64,000 bases of DNA from Betaproteobacteria bacterium. GTDB lineage: Bacteria; Pseudomonadota; Gammaproteobacteria; Burkholderiales; Casimicrobiaceae. A program made the translations under genes and the position numbers. Below the pieces are notes generated by a model, which was not told the origin of the DNA, did no database searches, and saw only the letters and a program-made list of their open reading frames with translations. Shown here piece by piece: positions 11,931 to 20,773 of the stretch (within the stretch, counting starts at the first letter, position 1; each line of letters begins with the position of its first letter). The stretch lies in contig READ01000018.1 of NCBI GenBank assembly GCA_004293675.1, forward strand, positions 102,630 through 166,629. The letters run 5' to 3'.

Positions 11931-12761
11931 ATGAGTGTTGACAATCACTACGAAAACTTTCCCGTTGCATCGGTGCTTATCCCCCGCCAGATGCGCCCGT
12001 TCGTTGTGGCGATCTATCGATTTGCTCGACACGCTGACGATATCGCCGACGAGGGCGACGCGCCCGCTGACGAGCGAGCAGCGGCGCTGGATCGGCTGGC
12101 TGACGACGTTCGGGCGCTATGGCGTCACTCCCCCGCACGCGCGGCGGTCGTCGCCGCCCTAGCACCGCTGCGTGACGCAGCACTCCCGGGGGCCGACGAC
12201 ACCCCATTTTTGCAGCTGCTATCGGCGTTTCGGCAGGATTTGTATCAACAACGCTATGTCGACCGGGAACAGCTGCTCGATTACTGCGCCCGCTCTGCCA
12301 ATCCCGTTGGACGGCTCATGCTGGCGCTGTTTGGCGCAACTGACCCGCGCGCGCTGAGGCACAGTGACGCGATTTGTTCGGCGCTTCAGCTCATCAACTT
12401 TTGGCAAGATGCTGCGATTGACGCCACGCGGGGGCGCATTTACGTGCCGCAATCGAGCTTCGCGGCCGCAGGGATCACAGAAGCCCGCTTTCCGTCGGAA
12501 ACCGTTCATCGTGGCGTCGTGCGCATCGAATGCGAATTTGCCCGTTCGCTGCTGCTCAGCGGCGTCCCCTTGCTCGCGGCGCTGCACGGCCGATTCCGGT
12601 GGGAGATTGCCTTCACGATCGCAGGCGGGCAACGCATCCTTGAAAAAATTGCAGCCAACGATTTCGACGCGACTCGTCGCCCCGTGCTGCGCTGGTACGA
12701 TTCACTGCGTCTGATGCGCCTTGCCGCCAGCCATGTGCGAGCGGCGAATCGATTGAAATAG
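11931..12761 (+). CDS. hpnC: Squalene synthesis protein HpnC
   Basis: 276 residues of the trans-isoprenyl diphosphate synthase fold. In the bacterial three-step route, HpnD makes presqualene diphosphate from two farnesyl diphosphates, HpnC turns it into hydroxysqualene and HpnE reduces that to squalene. The first aspartate motif is ADDIADE near residue 36. The second, FWQDAAIDATRGRIYVP, has the spacing expected of the second aspartate-rich motif. The start MSVDNHYENFPVASVL is a typical HpnC opening; the frame extends 7 codons further upstream, which is rejected. hpnD and hpnE follow. Confidence 0.93.
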   Translation: MSVDNHYENFPVASVLIPRQMRPFVVAIYRFARHADDIADEGDAPADERAAALDRLADDVRALWRHSPARAAVVAALAPLRDAALPGADDTPFLQLLSAFRQDLYQQRYVDREQLLDYCARSANPVGRLMLALFGATDPRALRHSDAICSALQLINFWQDAAIDATRGRIYVPQSSFAAAGITEARFPSETVHRGVVRIECEFARSLLLSGVPLLAALHGRFRWEIAFTIAGGQRILEKIAANDFDATRRPVLRWYDSLRLMRLAASHVRAANRLK

Positions 12762-12805
12762 TGTGTCAAAGCGCACTATTGATCGAAAATAGGCATGCTC
12801 TGAAC

Positions 12806-12862
12806 GCCTTATAAAATGGACATTTCAGAGGCATATGCCGTGAAACGTCCACTCTATAAGGC
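12806..12862. repeat. 57-nt near-perfect palindrome between hpnC and hpnD
   Basis: Two 22-nt arms (12806-12827 and 12841-12862) enclose a 13-nt loop that itself contains the perfect palindrome GGCATATGCC. The arms differ at only three places; on minus-strand RNA all three would be G-U pairs. It starts GCCTTATA and ends TATAAGGC. It may be a terminator or attenuator inside the hpnC-hpnD gap, or a palindromic repeat. Confidence 0.8.
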
Positions 12863-12972
12863 CTCCGGGGCGCTCGCTTTTCAACGTTCTCGCTCGTTCA
12901 ACTCACCGATTCCTTGCCAAATAGCTTCAAGACCGTGCGTGCCCTCCAAACTACTCCTCCGCTGCGCGTCGA

Positions 12973-13815
12973 ATGAGCCCCGATCAATATTGCCAGCAAA
13001 AAGCGGCCGCTTCGGGATCGAGTTTCTACTACGCGTTTCGCCTGCTGCCCACTGAAAAACGCGCGGCGATTACCGCCTTTTACGCGTTTTGTCGCGAGGT
13101 GGATGATGTGGTCGACGAAGTCACTGATCCCAACGTGGCGCGAACGAAGCTCGCTTTTTGGCGGCAGGAAATCGAGGCGTTGTTCGCGGGCGCGCCGAAA
13201 CACCCGGTGACCAAAGCCATCGAACGGCACATCGCACCGATGCAGCTTCCAGCGAGCGCGTTTCACACCGTCATCGATGGCATGCAGCAAGACTTAGAAA
13301 AGAATCGCTACCTCAACATCGACGAGCTTCGCGGGTATTGCTACCGCGCGGCCGGTGTCGTTGGCGAAGTCAGCGCGCGTATTTTCGGGATGCGGACAAT
13401 GAACGATCCGAGAACTCTCGAGTACGCTCGCTTACTTGGTGAATCGCTGCAGCTCATCAACATCATTCGTGATGTCGGCGAAGATGCGCGCCGCGGACGT
13501 ATTTATTTGCCAAGCGACGAGCTCACGCGGTTCGGTGTCGCGACTTCGGATTTGCTGCACGCCAAAAGCTCTCCCGAGTTCGTTTCACTCATGCAGTTTC
13601 AACACGATCGCGCCGCATCTACCTACAAAGCGGCACTGGCAGCGCTGCCTGCCGAAGACAAATCGGCACAAAAATCAGGACTCGCAATGGCCGCGATTTA
13701 CAGAACGCTGCTCGAAGAGATTCGTCGCGACGGCTTTCGAGTGCTGGAGCACCGCGTTGCACTCACGCCGATCCGAAAGCTCTGGATCGCGTGCAAAACG
13801 GCGGCCTTCGCTTGA
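12973..13815 (+). CDS. hpnD: Presqualene diphosphate synthase HpnD
   Basis: 280 residues, same fold as HpnC. It condenses two farnesyl diphosphates head-to-head to presqualene diphosphate. Both Mg-binding aspartate motifs are present: FCREVDDVVDE near residue 40 and IRDVGEDARRGRIYLP near residue 170. The substrate-pocket segment SSFYYAFRLLP is typical. A 211-bp gap containing a 57-nt palindrome separates it from hpnC, while hpnE overlaps its stop codon, so expression of hpnD and hpnE is likely coupled. Confidence 0.94.
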   Translation: MSPDQYCQQKAAASGSSFYYAFRLLPTEKRAAITAFYAFCREVDDVVDEVTDPNVARTKLAFWRQEIEALFAGAPKHPVTKAIERHIAPMQLPASAFHTVIDGMQQDLEKNRYLNIDELRGYCYRAAGVVGEVSARIFGMRTMNDPRTLEYARLLGESLQLINIIRDVGEDARRGRIYLPSDELTRFGVATSDLLHAKSSPEFVSLMQFQHDRAASTYKAALAALPAEDKSAQKSGLAMAAIYRTLLEEIRRDGFRVLEHRVALTPIRKLWIACKTAAFA

Positions 13816-15122
13816 AGCATCGGGTCGCAGTGATCGGCGCGGGTTGGGCGGGCGCTGCCGCCGCGCTCACCTTGGCTCGCGCCGACGTTGCGGTCACCGT
13901 CTTCGAAGCCGCAAAAATTGTTGGCGGTCGAGCTCGTCGCGTCGAAAAGACCGAGCGTTCATTCGATAACGGCCAGCACATTTTATTGGGTGCCTATGAT
14001 CGTTCACTCGCGTTGATCGCGAGCCTGCACGGAGAGCACGTCGATCACGTGTTGGAGCGGCGATCTTTGTCGATGCGGATGGCAGCGCATCTGCCGGAAC
14101 CGCTGGTGCTACGCGCAGGGGCGGGCCCCGCTCCGCTCCATCTTGCAACCGGTTTGTTGGCCGCGCGCGGTCTAACGATTTCGGAAAAGGTGGCGACTTG
14201 CCTGTGGGCCACCAAGTATCTGCTGTGTGCTCGACCGGCCGCTTCCGCCACGGTCTCAGAACTCATCAACGAGCAGCCGCGCCGCGTCCGAGCGCTGCTT
14301 TGGGAGCCGCTGTGCGTGGCTGCGCTCAACACACCCGCCGAGCGGGCCTCGGCCGGCGTGTTTATTGAGGTGTTGCGGCGCTCGTTTCTGCCCAATCGAA
14401 GCGCGAGCGACATGATGCTGCCGCGCGTTGACTTGAGTGCGCTGCTGCCTGAGCCAGCGCTCGCCGAAGTCGTTGCTCGCGGCAATACGGTGCTGACGTC
14501 GAGCGTGGTCATGGCGCTGCGCAACGAAGACGCGGGCGTGAGCTTGGTCACGCGTGACGCCGAACACGCATTCGATCAAGTGATCATCGCCACCGGACCG
14601 CAGCACGTTGCGCGTTTGCTTGAAAGTTTCGAGCACAGCCAATTGCTTCGGCATGCGCTCGAATCGCTGCAATACGAACCGATTAGCACCTTGCATTACG
14701 AATTTTCGGCGGGCATGGATGCCACCGATGCAGCGATGTTGATGCTCGATGGTGCGCCGGGGCAATGGCTGTTTGCGCAGCGCTTGCCCAATGGTCGGGT
14801 GCGGGCGAGCGTGGTCATCAGCGCACATCACCGCGCCGATGACGAGGCCGATTTACTCCGAAATGGACTGGCACAACTGCGGCAAAGCTTTGCGCTGCCC
14901 GAGCCGATTTGGTCGCAATTGATCACCGAAAAACGTGCCACGTATTCCTGTACGCCAGCGCAGGTCGAACTTTTAAGCCACCTGCCTCGCGCCGTCGGCG
15001 CGGTTCGTTTTGCGGGCGATTGGTGCGTGCCCGAATTGCCCGCAACGCTCGAATCCGCAGTCATCTCCGGCGAACGAGCCGCACAGGCCATCATTCAATC
15101 CTTGCCCAAACTCACCAACTAA
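13812..15122 (+). CDS. hpnE: Hydroxysqualene dehydroxylase HpnE
   Basis: 436 residues. A FAD-dependent amine-oxidase-like enzyme that reduces hydroxysqualene to squalene. The dinucleotide-binding motif VAVIGAGWAGAAAALTLA is at the N-terminus, followed by GGRARR. The C-terminal FAD contact RFAGDWCVPELPATLESAV is present. The proposed start is the TTG at 13812-13814, which overlaps the hpnD stop and gives MKHRVAVIGAGWAG. An upstream in-frame GTG at 13791 is the alternative. No squalene-hopene cyclase is in the window, so hopanoids are only implied. Confidence 0.9.
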   Translation: MKHRVAVIGAGWAGAAAALTLARADVAVTVFEAAKIVGGRARRVEKTERSFDNGQHILLGAYDRSLALIASLHGEHVDHVLERRSLSMRMAAHLPEPLVLRAGAGPAPLHLATGLLAARGLTISEKVATCLWATKYLLCARPAASATVSELINEQPRRVRALLWEPLCVAALNTPAERASAGVFIEVLRRSFLPNRSASDMMLPRVDLSALLPEPALAEVVARGNTVLTSSVVMALRNEDAGVSLVTRDAEHAFDQVIIATGPQHVARLLESFEHSQLLRHALESLQYEPISTLHYEFSAGMDATDAAMLMLDGAPGQWLFAQRLPNGRVRASVVISAHHRADDEADLLRNGLAQLRQSFALPEPIWSQLITEKRATYSCTPAQVELLSHLPRAVGAVRFAGDWCVPELPATLESAVISGERAAQAIIQSLPKLTN

Positions 15123-15541
15123 TGCAACACGTTTTTACCTACGGCTCATTGATGTTCGAACCCGTTTGGCGGCGCGTGGTACTTGGCCACTATCAATCCG
15201 AGGTCGCGTCGATTCGTGGATTTCGACGCCTTTCGGTGCGCGAGAAAGAGCATCCAGCACTCGTCGTTTCACGCGGAGGCGATCAAATTGTGGGGCGCGT
15301 TTACTTTGACGTTCGCCAGAGCGACATCGAGCGGCTTGATGCGTTCGAGACCGAGCGCTACGCTCGTGTGACCATCACGGCCACGGCGGTGCGCGATCAT
15401 CGATTGATTCTGGCGCAGGCCTATCTGGCGCTCAATGTCGATGAACTCACCAACAAAGATTGGGATGTTTCACGATTTGAGCGCGAAGGGTTACCGCGAT
15501 TTATGGCGGGCTACGTTGCGCAGCACGCGCCGCCGAACTAG
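15122..15541 (+). CDS. Gamma-glutamylcyclotransferase / AIG2-like protein
   Basis: 139 residues. The N-terminal TYGSLMF is the YGSL motif of the gamma-glutamylcyclotransferase fold, and FDVRQSDIERLDAFETERYAR matches the family's conserved glutamate-containing block. The ATG at 15122 overlaps the last base of the hpnE stop codon, which suggests translational coupling. The substrate cannot be deduced: family members act on gamma-glutamyl amines or peptides, but many are uncharacterised. Confidence 0.85.
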   Translation: MQHVFTYGSLMFEPVWRRVVLGHYQSEVASIRGFRRLSVREKEHPALVVSRGGDQIVGRVYFDVRQSDIERLDAFETERYARVTITATAVRDHRLILAQAYLALNVDELTNKDWDVSRFEREGLPRFMAGYVAQHAPPN

Positions 15542-15578
15542 CGGGACTAACCCGAGCGGGTCAGCCGACGCACGCGGC

Positions 15579-15607
15579 GCGCTTGACGTTTTGGGTCGTC
15601 AAGCGCG
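15579..15607. terminator. Hairpin between convergent genes
   Basis: A perfect 10-bp stem (GCGCTTGACG / CGTCAAGCGC) lies between the convergent cyclotransferase-like gene and ftsH. Without a strong U-run it is only a candidate bidirectional terminator. Confidence 0.45.
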
Positions 15608-15621
15608 GCTCGTGCAGCCGA

Positions 15622-17562
15622 TTACGACGCGTTAGTCGACGAAGCAGGCTCGACCTTCACTTCAGGCACGACAGGCGCTGCGAGAGGCGCTTCATCCGCT
15701 GCCACCGGTGTACCCGAATCACCACTACCGGGGCTACCGGGCGTGTTGTAGCTCTTGGTCGCGCGAACCTTACGGCCGGCCATGATGTCCGAAATCTGAT
15801 CGGCGTCGATGGTTTCAAATTCCATCAAAGCGCTGGTCATGGCTTCGACCTTATCGGCGTTGTCAGTCAGAATTTTGGTGGCGAGTGCGTATTGCTCGTC
15901 AATGATTCGACGAATTTCCAGATCAACTTTGCGCATGGTTTCCTCGGACATGCTCCGGGTTTGCGTCACGCTGCGGCCCAAAAATACTTCGCCTTCGTTT
16001 TCGGCGTAGACCATCGGTCCGAGCAGATCGCTCATGCCGTAGCGGGTCACCATGTCGCGAGCAATCGCGGTGGCACGCTCGAAATCGTTTGACGCGCCCG
16101 TCGACACATTTTTCACGAACAAATCTTCTGCAATTCGGCCACCGAAGAGCATGGCGATTTGACCGAGCATTTGGTCTTTGTAGAGCGAAATTCGGTCGCG
16201 CTCCGGCAGCTGCCAAGTTACGCCCAGCGCACGTCCACGCGGAATGATCGTTACTTTGTGGACAGGATCGGATTTCGGGATGATCGAGGCGACGATGGCA
16301 TGACCTGACTCGTGATACGCCGTGGCGCGCTTCTCGTCGTCGGTCATGACCATGGACTTGCGCTCAGCGCCCATGTAGATCTTGTCTTTGGCCTTTTCGA
16401 AGTCTTCCATGTCGACCAAGCGCTTGTTCGAGCGTGCGGCAAACAGTGCGGCTTCGTTGACCAAGTTGGCGATGTCAGCACCCGAAAATCCCGGGCAGCC
16501 GCGTGCCAACACGTGGGGTTTCACGTCGGCAGCGATGGGCACTTTGCGCATGTGAACTTGCAAAATTTGCTCACGGCCGCGGATGTCTGGCAGCGGCACA
16601 GTGACTTGACGATCAAAGCGACCTGGGCGCAGGAGCGCTGGATCGAGCACATCAGGACGGTTAGTCGCGGCGATCACGATCACGCCTTGCGAGCCTTCGA
16701 AGCCGTCCATTTCGACGAGCATTTGGTTCAAGGTTTGCTCGCGCTCGTCGTTGCCACCGCCCATGCCGGCACCACGCTGGCGACCGACTGCATCGATCTC
16801 GTCGATGAAGATGATGCAAGGCGCATTTTTCTTGGCCTGCTCGAACATGTCGCGAACGCGGGCCGCGCCCACGCCAACAAACATCTCAACGAAATCAGAA
16901 CCCGAAATCGAGAAGAACGGGACTTTCGCTTCGCCCGCAATCGCTTTGGCGAGCAGCGTTTTACCGGTACCGGGCGAGCCGACCATCAACACACCGCGTG
17001 GAATGCGTCCGCCGAGCTTTTGGAATTTCGTGGGGTCTTTCAAGAAATCAACGATTTCGGTAACTTCTTCTTTCGCTTCGTCGCAACCAGCTACGTCAGC
17101 AAAGGTGATCGAGTTATTGTTTTCGTCGAGCAAACGAGCGCGTGATTTGCCAAAGCTGAACGCGCCGCCTTTGCCGCCGCCCTGCATTTGCCGCATCATG
17201 AATATCCATGCGCCGATGAGCAACAGGATGGGGCCGAAGGAGAACAGAATCGTTGAAAGAAGCGATTGGCCCTCTTCAGGCTGGCCCGAGAATTTGACGT
17301 TGTACTTGAGCAAATCGTTGATCAGGTCTTTGTCGTAGCCGCCAGGAACATTGGTCGTTTTGCTACCTTCGCCAGCCCGATAAATGACCTTGCGGCCTTC
17401 GATCGTGGCCTCGGAGATGCGTCCGCCGCGCAGCTCTTCGATAAACGCTGAATACGGAACAGCGTCGCTCTTTTTCCCCGATTTATCAAACTGCTGCACC
17501 ACCGTGAGCACGATTAAACCGATGACTAACCAAATGGCGACGTTTTTGAACATGTTGTTCAC
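15622..17562 (-). CDS. ftsH: ATP-dependent zinc metalloprotease FtsH
   Basis: 646 residues. FtsH is an inner-membrane AAA+ protease that degrades membrane and short-lived cytosolic proteins. Two transmembrane helices (about residues 7-25 and 107-125) flank a small periplasmic domain. The AAA+ module has Walker [14 protein letters not shown], Walker [14 protein letters not shown] and the second region of homology. The zinc protease motif is HESGH. The start is a GTG at 17560-17562, chosen because AAGGAG lies 7 nt upstream. It follows rlmE on the same strand, the usual pairing, but with an unusually long 400-bp gap. Confidence 0.97.
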   Translation of the reverse strand: MNNMFKNVAIWLVIGLIVLTVVQQFDKSGKKSDAVPYSAFIEELRGGRISEATIEGRKVIYRAGEGSKTTNVPGGYDKDLINDLLKYNVKFSGQPEEGQSLLSTILFSFGPILLLIGAWIFMMRQMQGGGKGGAFSFGKSRARLLDENNNSITFADVAGCDEAKEEVTEIVDFLKDPTKFQKLGGRIPRGVLMVGSPGTGKTLLAKAIAGEAKVPFFSISGSDFVEMFVGVGAARVRDMFEQAKKNAPCIIFIDEIDAVGRQRGAGMGGGNDEREQTLNQMLVEMDGFEGSQGVIVIAATNRPDVLDPALLRPGRFDRQVTVPLPDIRGREQILQVHMRKVPIAADVKPHVLARGCPGFSGADIANLVNEAALFAARSNKRLVDMEDFEKAKDKIYMGAERKSMVMTDDEKRATAYHESGHAIVASIIPKSDPVHKVTIIPRGRALGVTWQLPERDRISLYKDQMLGQIAMLFGGRIAEDLFVKNVSTGASNDFERATAIARDMVTRYGMSDLLGPMVYAENEGEVFLGRSVTQTRSMSEETMRKVDLEIRRIIDEQYALATKILTDNADKVEAMTSALMEFETIDADQISDIMAGRKVRATKSYNTPGSPGSGDSGTPVAADEAPLAAPVVPEVKVEPASSTNAS

Positions 17563-17962
17563 TAGCGAACTCCTTAAGAGCCGGTAGCCGTGTCAGTTCG
17601 GTCAATCCATCGCAACGTGCGATGCGACCACCAACTCGGGCGGTTCTCAATACTCTTTGATTTTAAGGTTGACGGGCGTTTTTCAAGTGCTGGGAATACC
17701 CGTCGCGAAATTCGGGGCGCTCGACGGTGAGTTGGTCGGGCGTAGTAGGGCAATCGAGGCGTCTTTTTCCAACTTTATTAAGGAACGCCATATTAAATAA
17801 AGGCTACAGTCAGTTTTTTTAGTTTTTCATAAACTGGTTAATTACTCGTTAAGCCTTGACTTTATTTGGCACATGTTAAAAAAGCTGTTTTCAGTATTGA
17901 TGAAATCACAGCAAACCGTTAACCGGCTTGACTGACGCGGCGTTCGCCGCGTTTTACGCCGT
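17563..17962. other. Intergenic region between rlmE and ftsH
   Basis: No gene is visible. The part next to ftsH holds a promoter candidate (17660-17686). The stretch 17760-17900 is markedly AT-rich for this genome and contains several T- and A-runs and the segment CGCCATATTAAATAAAGGC. Its length suggests that ftsH is transcribed independently of rlmE. Confidence 0.6.
17660..17686 (-). promoter_or_regulatory. Candidate ftsH promoter
   Basis: On the minus strand, TTGAAA (17681-17686) and TAAAAT (17660-17665) are 15 nt apart, about 100 nt upstream of the ftsH GTG. The preceding base makes the -35 CTTGAAA, like a heat-shock -35, but no matching CCCCAT-type -10 follows. Confidence 0.4.
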
Positions 17963-18595
17963 TCAACGAAGACCAGAACACAACAGAAAAATCTCCGCGC
18001 TTCGGTCACGCGATGCGTCGGGTTTTCTCGTGGCAACGACCTTGAATTGCTGCTTGAGTTGCGCAAAAAGTTCCTGATATCCCGGGCCTTGGTAGGCCTT
18101 GGTTAAAAATTTCCCCTCGGGTTTGAGGTGATTGAGCGCGAAATCAGCGGCGAGTTCGCACAGGTAAATCGCTCGCGGTGAATCAATATTGGCCACACCA
18201 CTCATGTTGGGCAGCATGTCGCTGAGCACCAAATCCACCTTTTTCCCCGCGAGTTTTTCTTCGATCAACGCCAGCGCCGAGGCTTCGGTGAAATCGCCTT
18301 GAATGAAGTCAACGTGATTGAGCCCCTGCATTTCAAGCAGGTCAATGGCGATGATGGTGGCGTTGCCATTGGTTTTCCGAACGGCGTATTGCGACCAACT
18401 GCCGGGTGCTGCGCCCAAATCGACGATCACGCCGCCTTGCGAAATGAGCTTGTCTTTGGCGTCAATTTCAGCGAGCTTGTAGGCCGCACGCGAACGGTAG
18501 CCCTCCTGCTTGGCCTTGAGCACGTAGGGATCGTTGACGTGGCGAACCAGCCAGTCTTTGTGTGATTTGTGGTTTTTATTGGTGGGGTTGAGCAT
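17963..18595 (-). CDS. rlmE: 23S rRNA 2'-O-methyltransferase RlmE (FtsJ)
   Basis: 210 residues. RlmE methylates the ribose of U2552 of 23S rRNA in the late 50S particle. The SAM-binding motif is VDLGAAPGSWSQ. The K-D-K-E catalytic set is visible: lysine in RSRAAYKLAEID, aspartate in VLSDMLPNMSG, lysine in LTKAYQGPG, glutamate in SAEIFLLC. The start is the ATG at 18593-18595 (MLNPTNKNHKSHKDWL); the longer open frame to 18658 has no homologous N-terminus. Divergent from the YhbY-like gene across an 865-bp repeat region. Confidence 0.96.
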   Translation of the reverse strand: MLNPTNKNHKSHKDWLVRHVNDPYVLKAKQEGYRSRAAYKLAEIDAKDKLISQGGVIVDLGAAPGSWSQYAVRKTNGNATIIAIDLLEMQGLNHVDFIQGDFTEASALALIEEKLAGKKVDLVLSDMLPNMSGVANIDSPRAIYLCELAADFALNHLKPEGKFLTKAYQGPGYQELFAQLKQQFKVVATRKPDASRDRSAEIFLLCSGLR

Positions 18596-18784
18596 TGGGT
18601 GCGCGGGAAGGGGGTACGTTCGCGATTCTTGGCGCGGTGCGCAAGGACTAAAGATCAAGGACGAGAGACGAAGGACGAATGACGCGAGCAGATGGCGGGG
18701 GTGATTTTGACATTGAACCGTTTGCCGGTCTCGTAGGTATCGTGGCCGCCTCGATCCACAGAATTTGCGGGCGTGATGTTTTGG
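18596..18784. other. Intergenic stretch upstream of rlmE with short GGACGA repeats
   Basis: No gene. At about 18644-18690 there is a run of related short words (AAGGAC, GGACGAGAGACGA, AGGACGAATGACG) of the same style as the units near 59750 and 63690. The rlmE promoter must lie here or further upstream, but I see no strong consensus match. Confidence 0.5.
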
Positions 18785-18960
18785 TTTTTTGACGCAGATT
18801 TGCGCTGATTTGAGACGGATTGACGCGGATTATTCATCTCCGGTTCTATGGGCACTTCGTCGTACAAAAAATCTGCGTCAATCCATCTTAAATCCGTGCG
18901 AATCCGTGTCAAATTTGCGCGAATCCGTCTCAAATCGGCGCAAATCTGCGTCAAAAAAAA
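18785..18960. repeat. Long palindrome of 10-11 nt periodic TGACGCAGATT units
   Basis: The left arm begins TTTTTTGACGCAGATTTGCG and the right arm ends with the complementary GCGCAAATCTGCGTCAAAAAA. Each arm is a chain of degenerate units such as AATCTGCGTCA and AATCCGTCTCA. Transcripts of either strand would form a long imperfect hairpin ending in U. The same architecture recurs at 19179-19252 (one arm), 48879-48989, 52425-52546 and 61058-61675. Confidence 0.85.
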
Positions 18961-19434
18961 CATGGGGGACTGAGTTTGGTTGACAGGCCGCCACCCTACC
19001 CCGTTCGTGGTGAGCCCGTCGAACCATGAACGCGCACCCGATCTCATTGGCACTGAGCACGCGCAATCTCAGCGCCGAGTTTCACAAAGGAGCCTTTGCT
19101 CAGCGCGGAATCGCCCCTGAACGGGCGTTATCGCGAGATAAGATTATTCATCTCCGGTTCTCTGGGCACTTCGTCGTACAAAAAATCTGCGTCAATCCAT
19201 CTTAAATTCGTGCAAATCCGTCTCAAATCAGCGCAAATCTGCGTCAAAAAAACCTCAGACGCTGAGCTCTTTCGTACAGACCGCCACCCTCCCCCGTTCG
19301 TGGTGAGCCCGTCGAACCATGAACGCGCGCCCGAGCTCATTGGCGCTGAGCATGCGCAATCTCAGCGCCGAGTTTCACAAAGGAGCCTTTGCTCAGCGCG
19401 GAATCGCCCCTGAACGGGCGTTATCGCGAGATAA
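18829..19434. repeat. Imperfect tandem duplication of about 300 bp
   Basis: Copy 1 spans about 18829-19141 and copy 2 about 19143-19434. Both run from TATTCATCTCCGGTTCT through a right arm of the 11-nt periodic repeat, a 31-nt REP-like element (19002-19032 and 19295-19325) and a common end TTATCGCGAGATAA. The offset changes from 314 to 293 nt along the copies because copy 2 has a shorter periodic part. Copy 2 lies directly upstream of the YhbY-like gene and may carry its promoter. Confidence 0.85.
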
Positions 19435-19460
19435 TTAGGGTAATTCACTGAAAGTAGATC

Positions 19461-20753
19461 ATGACTGTTAACTCTTCACTCTCCGGCAGCGCGCGTCGCG
19501 CCCTGCGCGCTGCGGCGCATCACCTTGACCCCGTTGTGATGATCGGAGACAAAGGACTCACCCCTTCGGTGCTGCACGAAATTGACTTGGCGCTCACCTC
19601 GCATGCGCTCATCAAAGTACGCGTGTTTGCCGATGACCGCGACGTGCGCGAGACGTTTCTCACCGAAATTTGCAGCAAACTCACGTGTGAGAGCGTGCAG
19701 CATTTGGGCAAGCTCTTAGTGCTGTGGCGCAATGCCGATGGCGCGGGCGATATCAACAAAGAGGCCGAGCAAGACGCGGCAACATTGAGTGCGGTGCGTG
19801 GCAAACGCGCGCCGACCGACGCGCAATCCGCAGCCCGCGGCCCCCGTCCGAAGCTCGCCTCGGCCAAGGCCGTTGACGATCGCGCGCCACGGCCACGCTC
19901 GCCGCGTGCGCCCGGTGCAGGCGGTGGCTATGGTCGCAGCGAAGGCTCGCACGGCCAACGTGGCGCAGCGAGTAGCGGTTACGGCTCGGGCGCGGGCGGC
20001 CGTTCGCGCAGTCCAGCCGGTGACGGTGCCGACGTACCACGCGGCTACGCAGCCCGTCGCCGCGAAGGATTCGCGCCGAACGCTCCACCACAACGCGAAG
20101 GCTGGGCGCCACGTGATCGACGCGGCGAAGGTCGGGTTGAAGCGGGTCGAGTCGGGCCGCGTTTTGGCGATGATCGATCGGGTGCAGGTGGCGAAAATCG
20201 CGGCTTCGGCGCTGAGCGCGGTGCGGACCGTGGCGGCGAGCGCAGCGGCTTCGGCGGTGATTCACGTCGTCGTGACGGCGCAAGCGGCGGAGCATCCGGT
20301 TCGTCCTACGGTGGTGGTCAATCGCGTGGAAATTACGGTAGCGGCGCAGCCGACAGCGGCGCGCCACGCGGGCGTTGGGGCAATCGCCGCGACGAAGGCG
20401 GCGCGGGCAACGGTGGCAGCACTGGCAGTGGTTGGAGCAATTCGGGCAGCGGTGGCGGCGCGGGCGGCAGCTGGGGTGGCGCAGGTGGTGCCGATCGACG
20501 TCCAGCACCGCGCGGTGCGGGCGCGGGTTCAGGCGGCGGCTTCCGTAGTGGCGCGAGCACGGGTTCAGGCGGCGGCTTCCGTGGTGGCGCGGGCGGCGGG
20601 GCTGGCGGATATCGCGGCGGCGCGGGCTCGGCTGGCGGCGCAAGCTCCGGCAGCGGTTTCGGCAATCGCGATGCATTCACCGGCAAACCCCGCGGGTTTT
20701 CGAGTGGTGGCGGGGCGAAACCTGCGCCACGAGCACGGCGTCGCTTGGGCTAA
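19461..20753 (+). CDS. YhbY/CRM RNA-binding domain protein with long Gly/Arg-rich tail
   Basis: 430 residues, against roughly 95-160 for ordinary YhbY proteins. Residues 1-95 form the CRM domain that binds the pre-50S ribosome: it contains the GxxG-type loop MIGDKGLTPSVL, then ALIKVRVFADDRDVRE and LVLWRNA. From about residue 105 to the end the sequence is low-complexity and rich in Gly, Arg, Ser and Ala, with scattered RGG and RG (GYRGG, FRGGAGG, DRGGERSGFGG), ending PAPRARRRLG. A 36-bp tandem repeat (20523-20594) encodes two GSGGGFRxGA copies. Location opposite rlmE, a 50S methyltransferase, fits a ribosome-assembly role. The tail is presumably disordered and RNA-binding; that is inference. 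Confidence 0.88.
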   Translation: MTVNSSLSGSARRALRAAAHHLDPVVMIGDKGLTPSVLHEIDLALTSHALIKVRVFADDRDVRETFLTEICSKLTCESVQHLGKLLVLWRNADGAGDINKEAEQDAATLSAVRGKRAPTDAQSAARGPRPKLASAKAVDDRAPRPRSPRAPGAGGGYGRSEGSHGQRGAASSGYGSGAGGRSRSPAGDGADVPRGYAARRREGFAPNAPPQREGWAPRDRRGEGRVEAGRVGPRFGDDRSGAGGENRGFGAERGADRGGERSGFGGDSRRRDGASGGASGSSYGGGQSRGNYGSGAADSGAPRGRWGNRRDEGGAGNGGSTGSGWSNSGSGGGAGGSWGGAGGADRRPAPRGAGAGSGGGFRSGASTGSGGGFRGGAGGGAGGYRGGAGSAGGASSGSGFGNRDAFTGKPRGFSSGGGAKPAPRARRRLG

Positions 20754-20773
20754 GCAAACCGAAAGCGGCACCC

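Noticed and set aside
14909..15121. Upstream extension of the cyclotransferase-like frame
   Set aside because: It runs through hpnE. The ATG at 15122, overlapping the hpnE stop, starts immediately before the YGSL motif.
17681..17687. CTTGAAA upstream of ftsH as a heat-shock promoter
   Set aside because: No CCCCAT-type -10 follows at 13-17 nt. A sigma-70 reading with TAAAAT fits better, though with a short 15-nt spacer.
18655..19053. Open frames within the 18.7-19.4 kb repeat region
   Set aside because: They translate only the periodic repeat (RRIxADLRRI-like peptides) and have no start signals.
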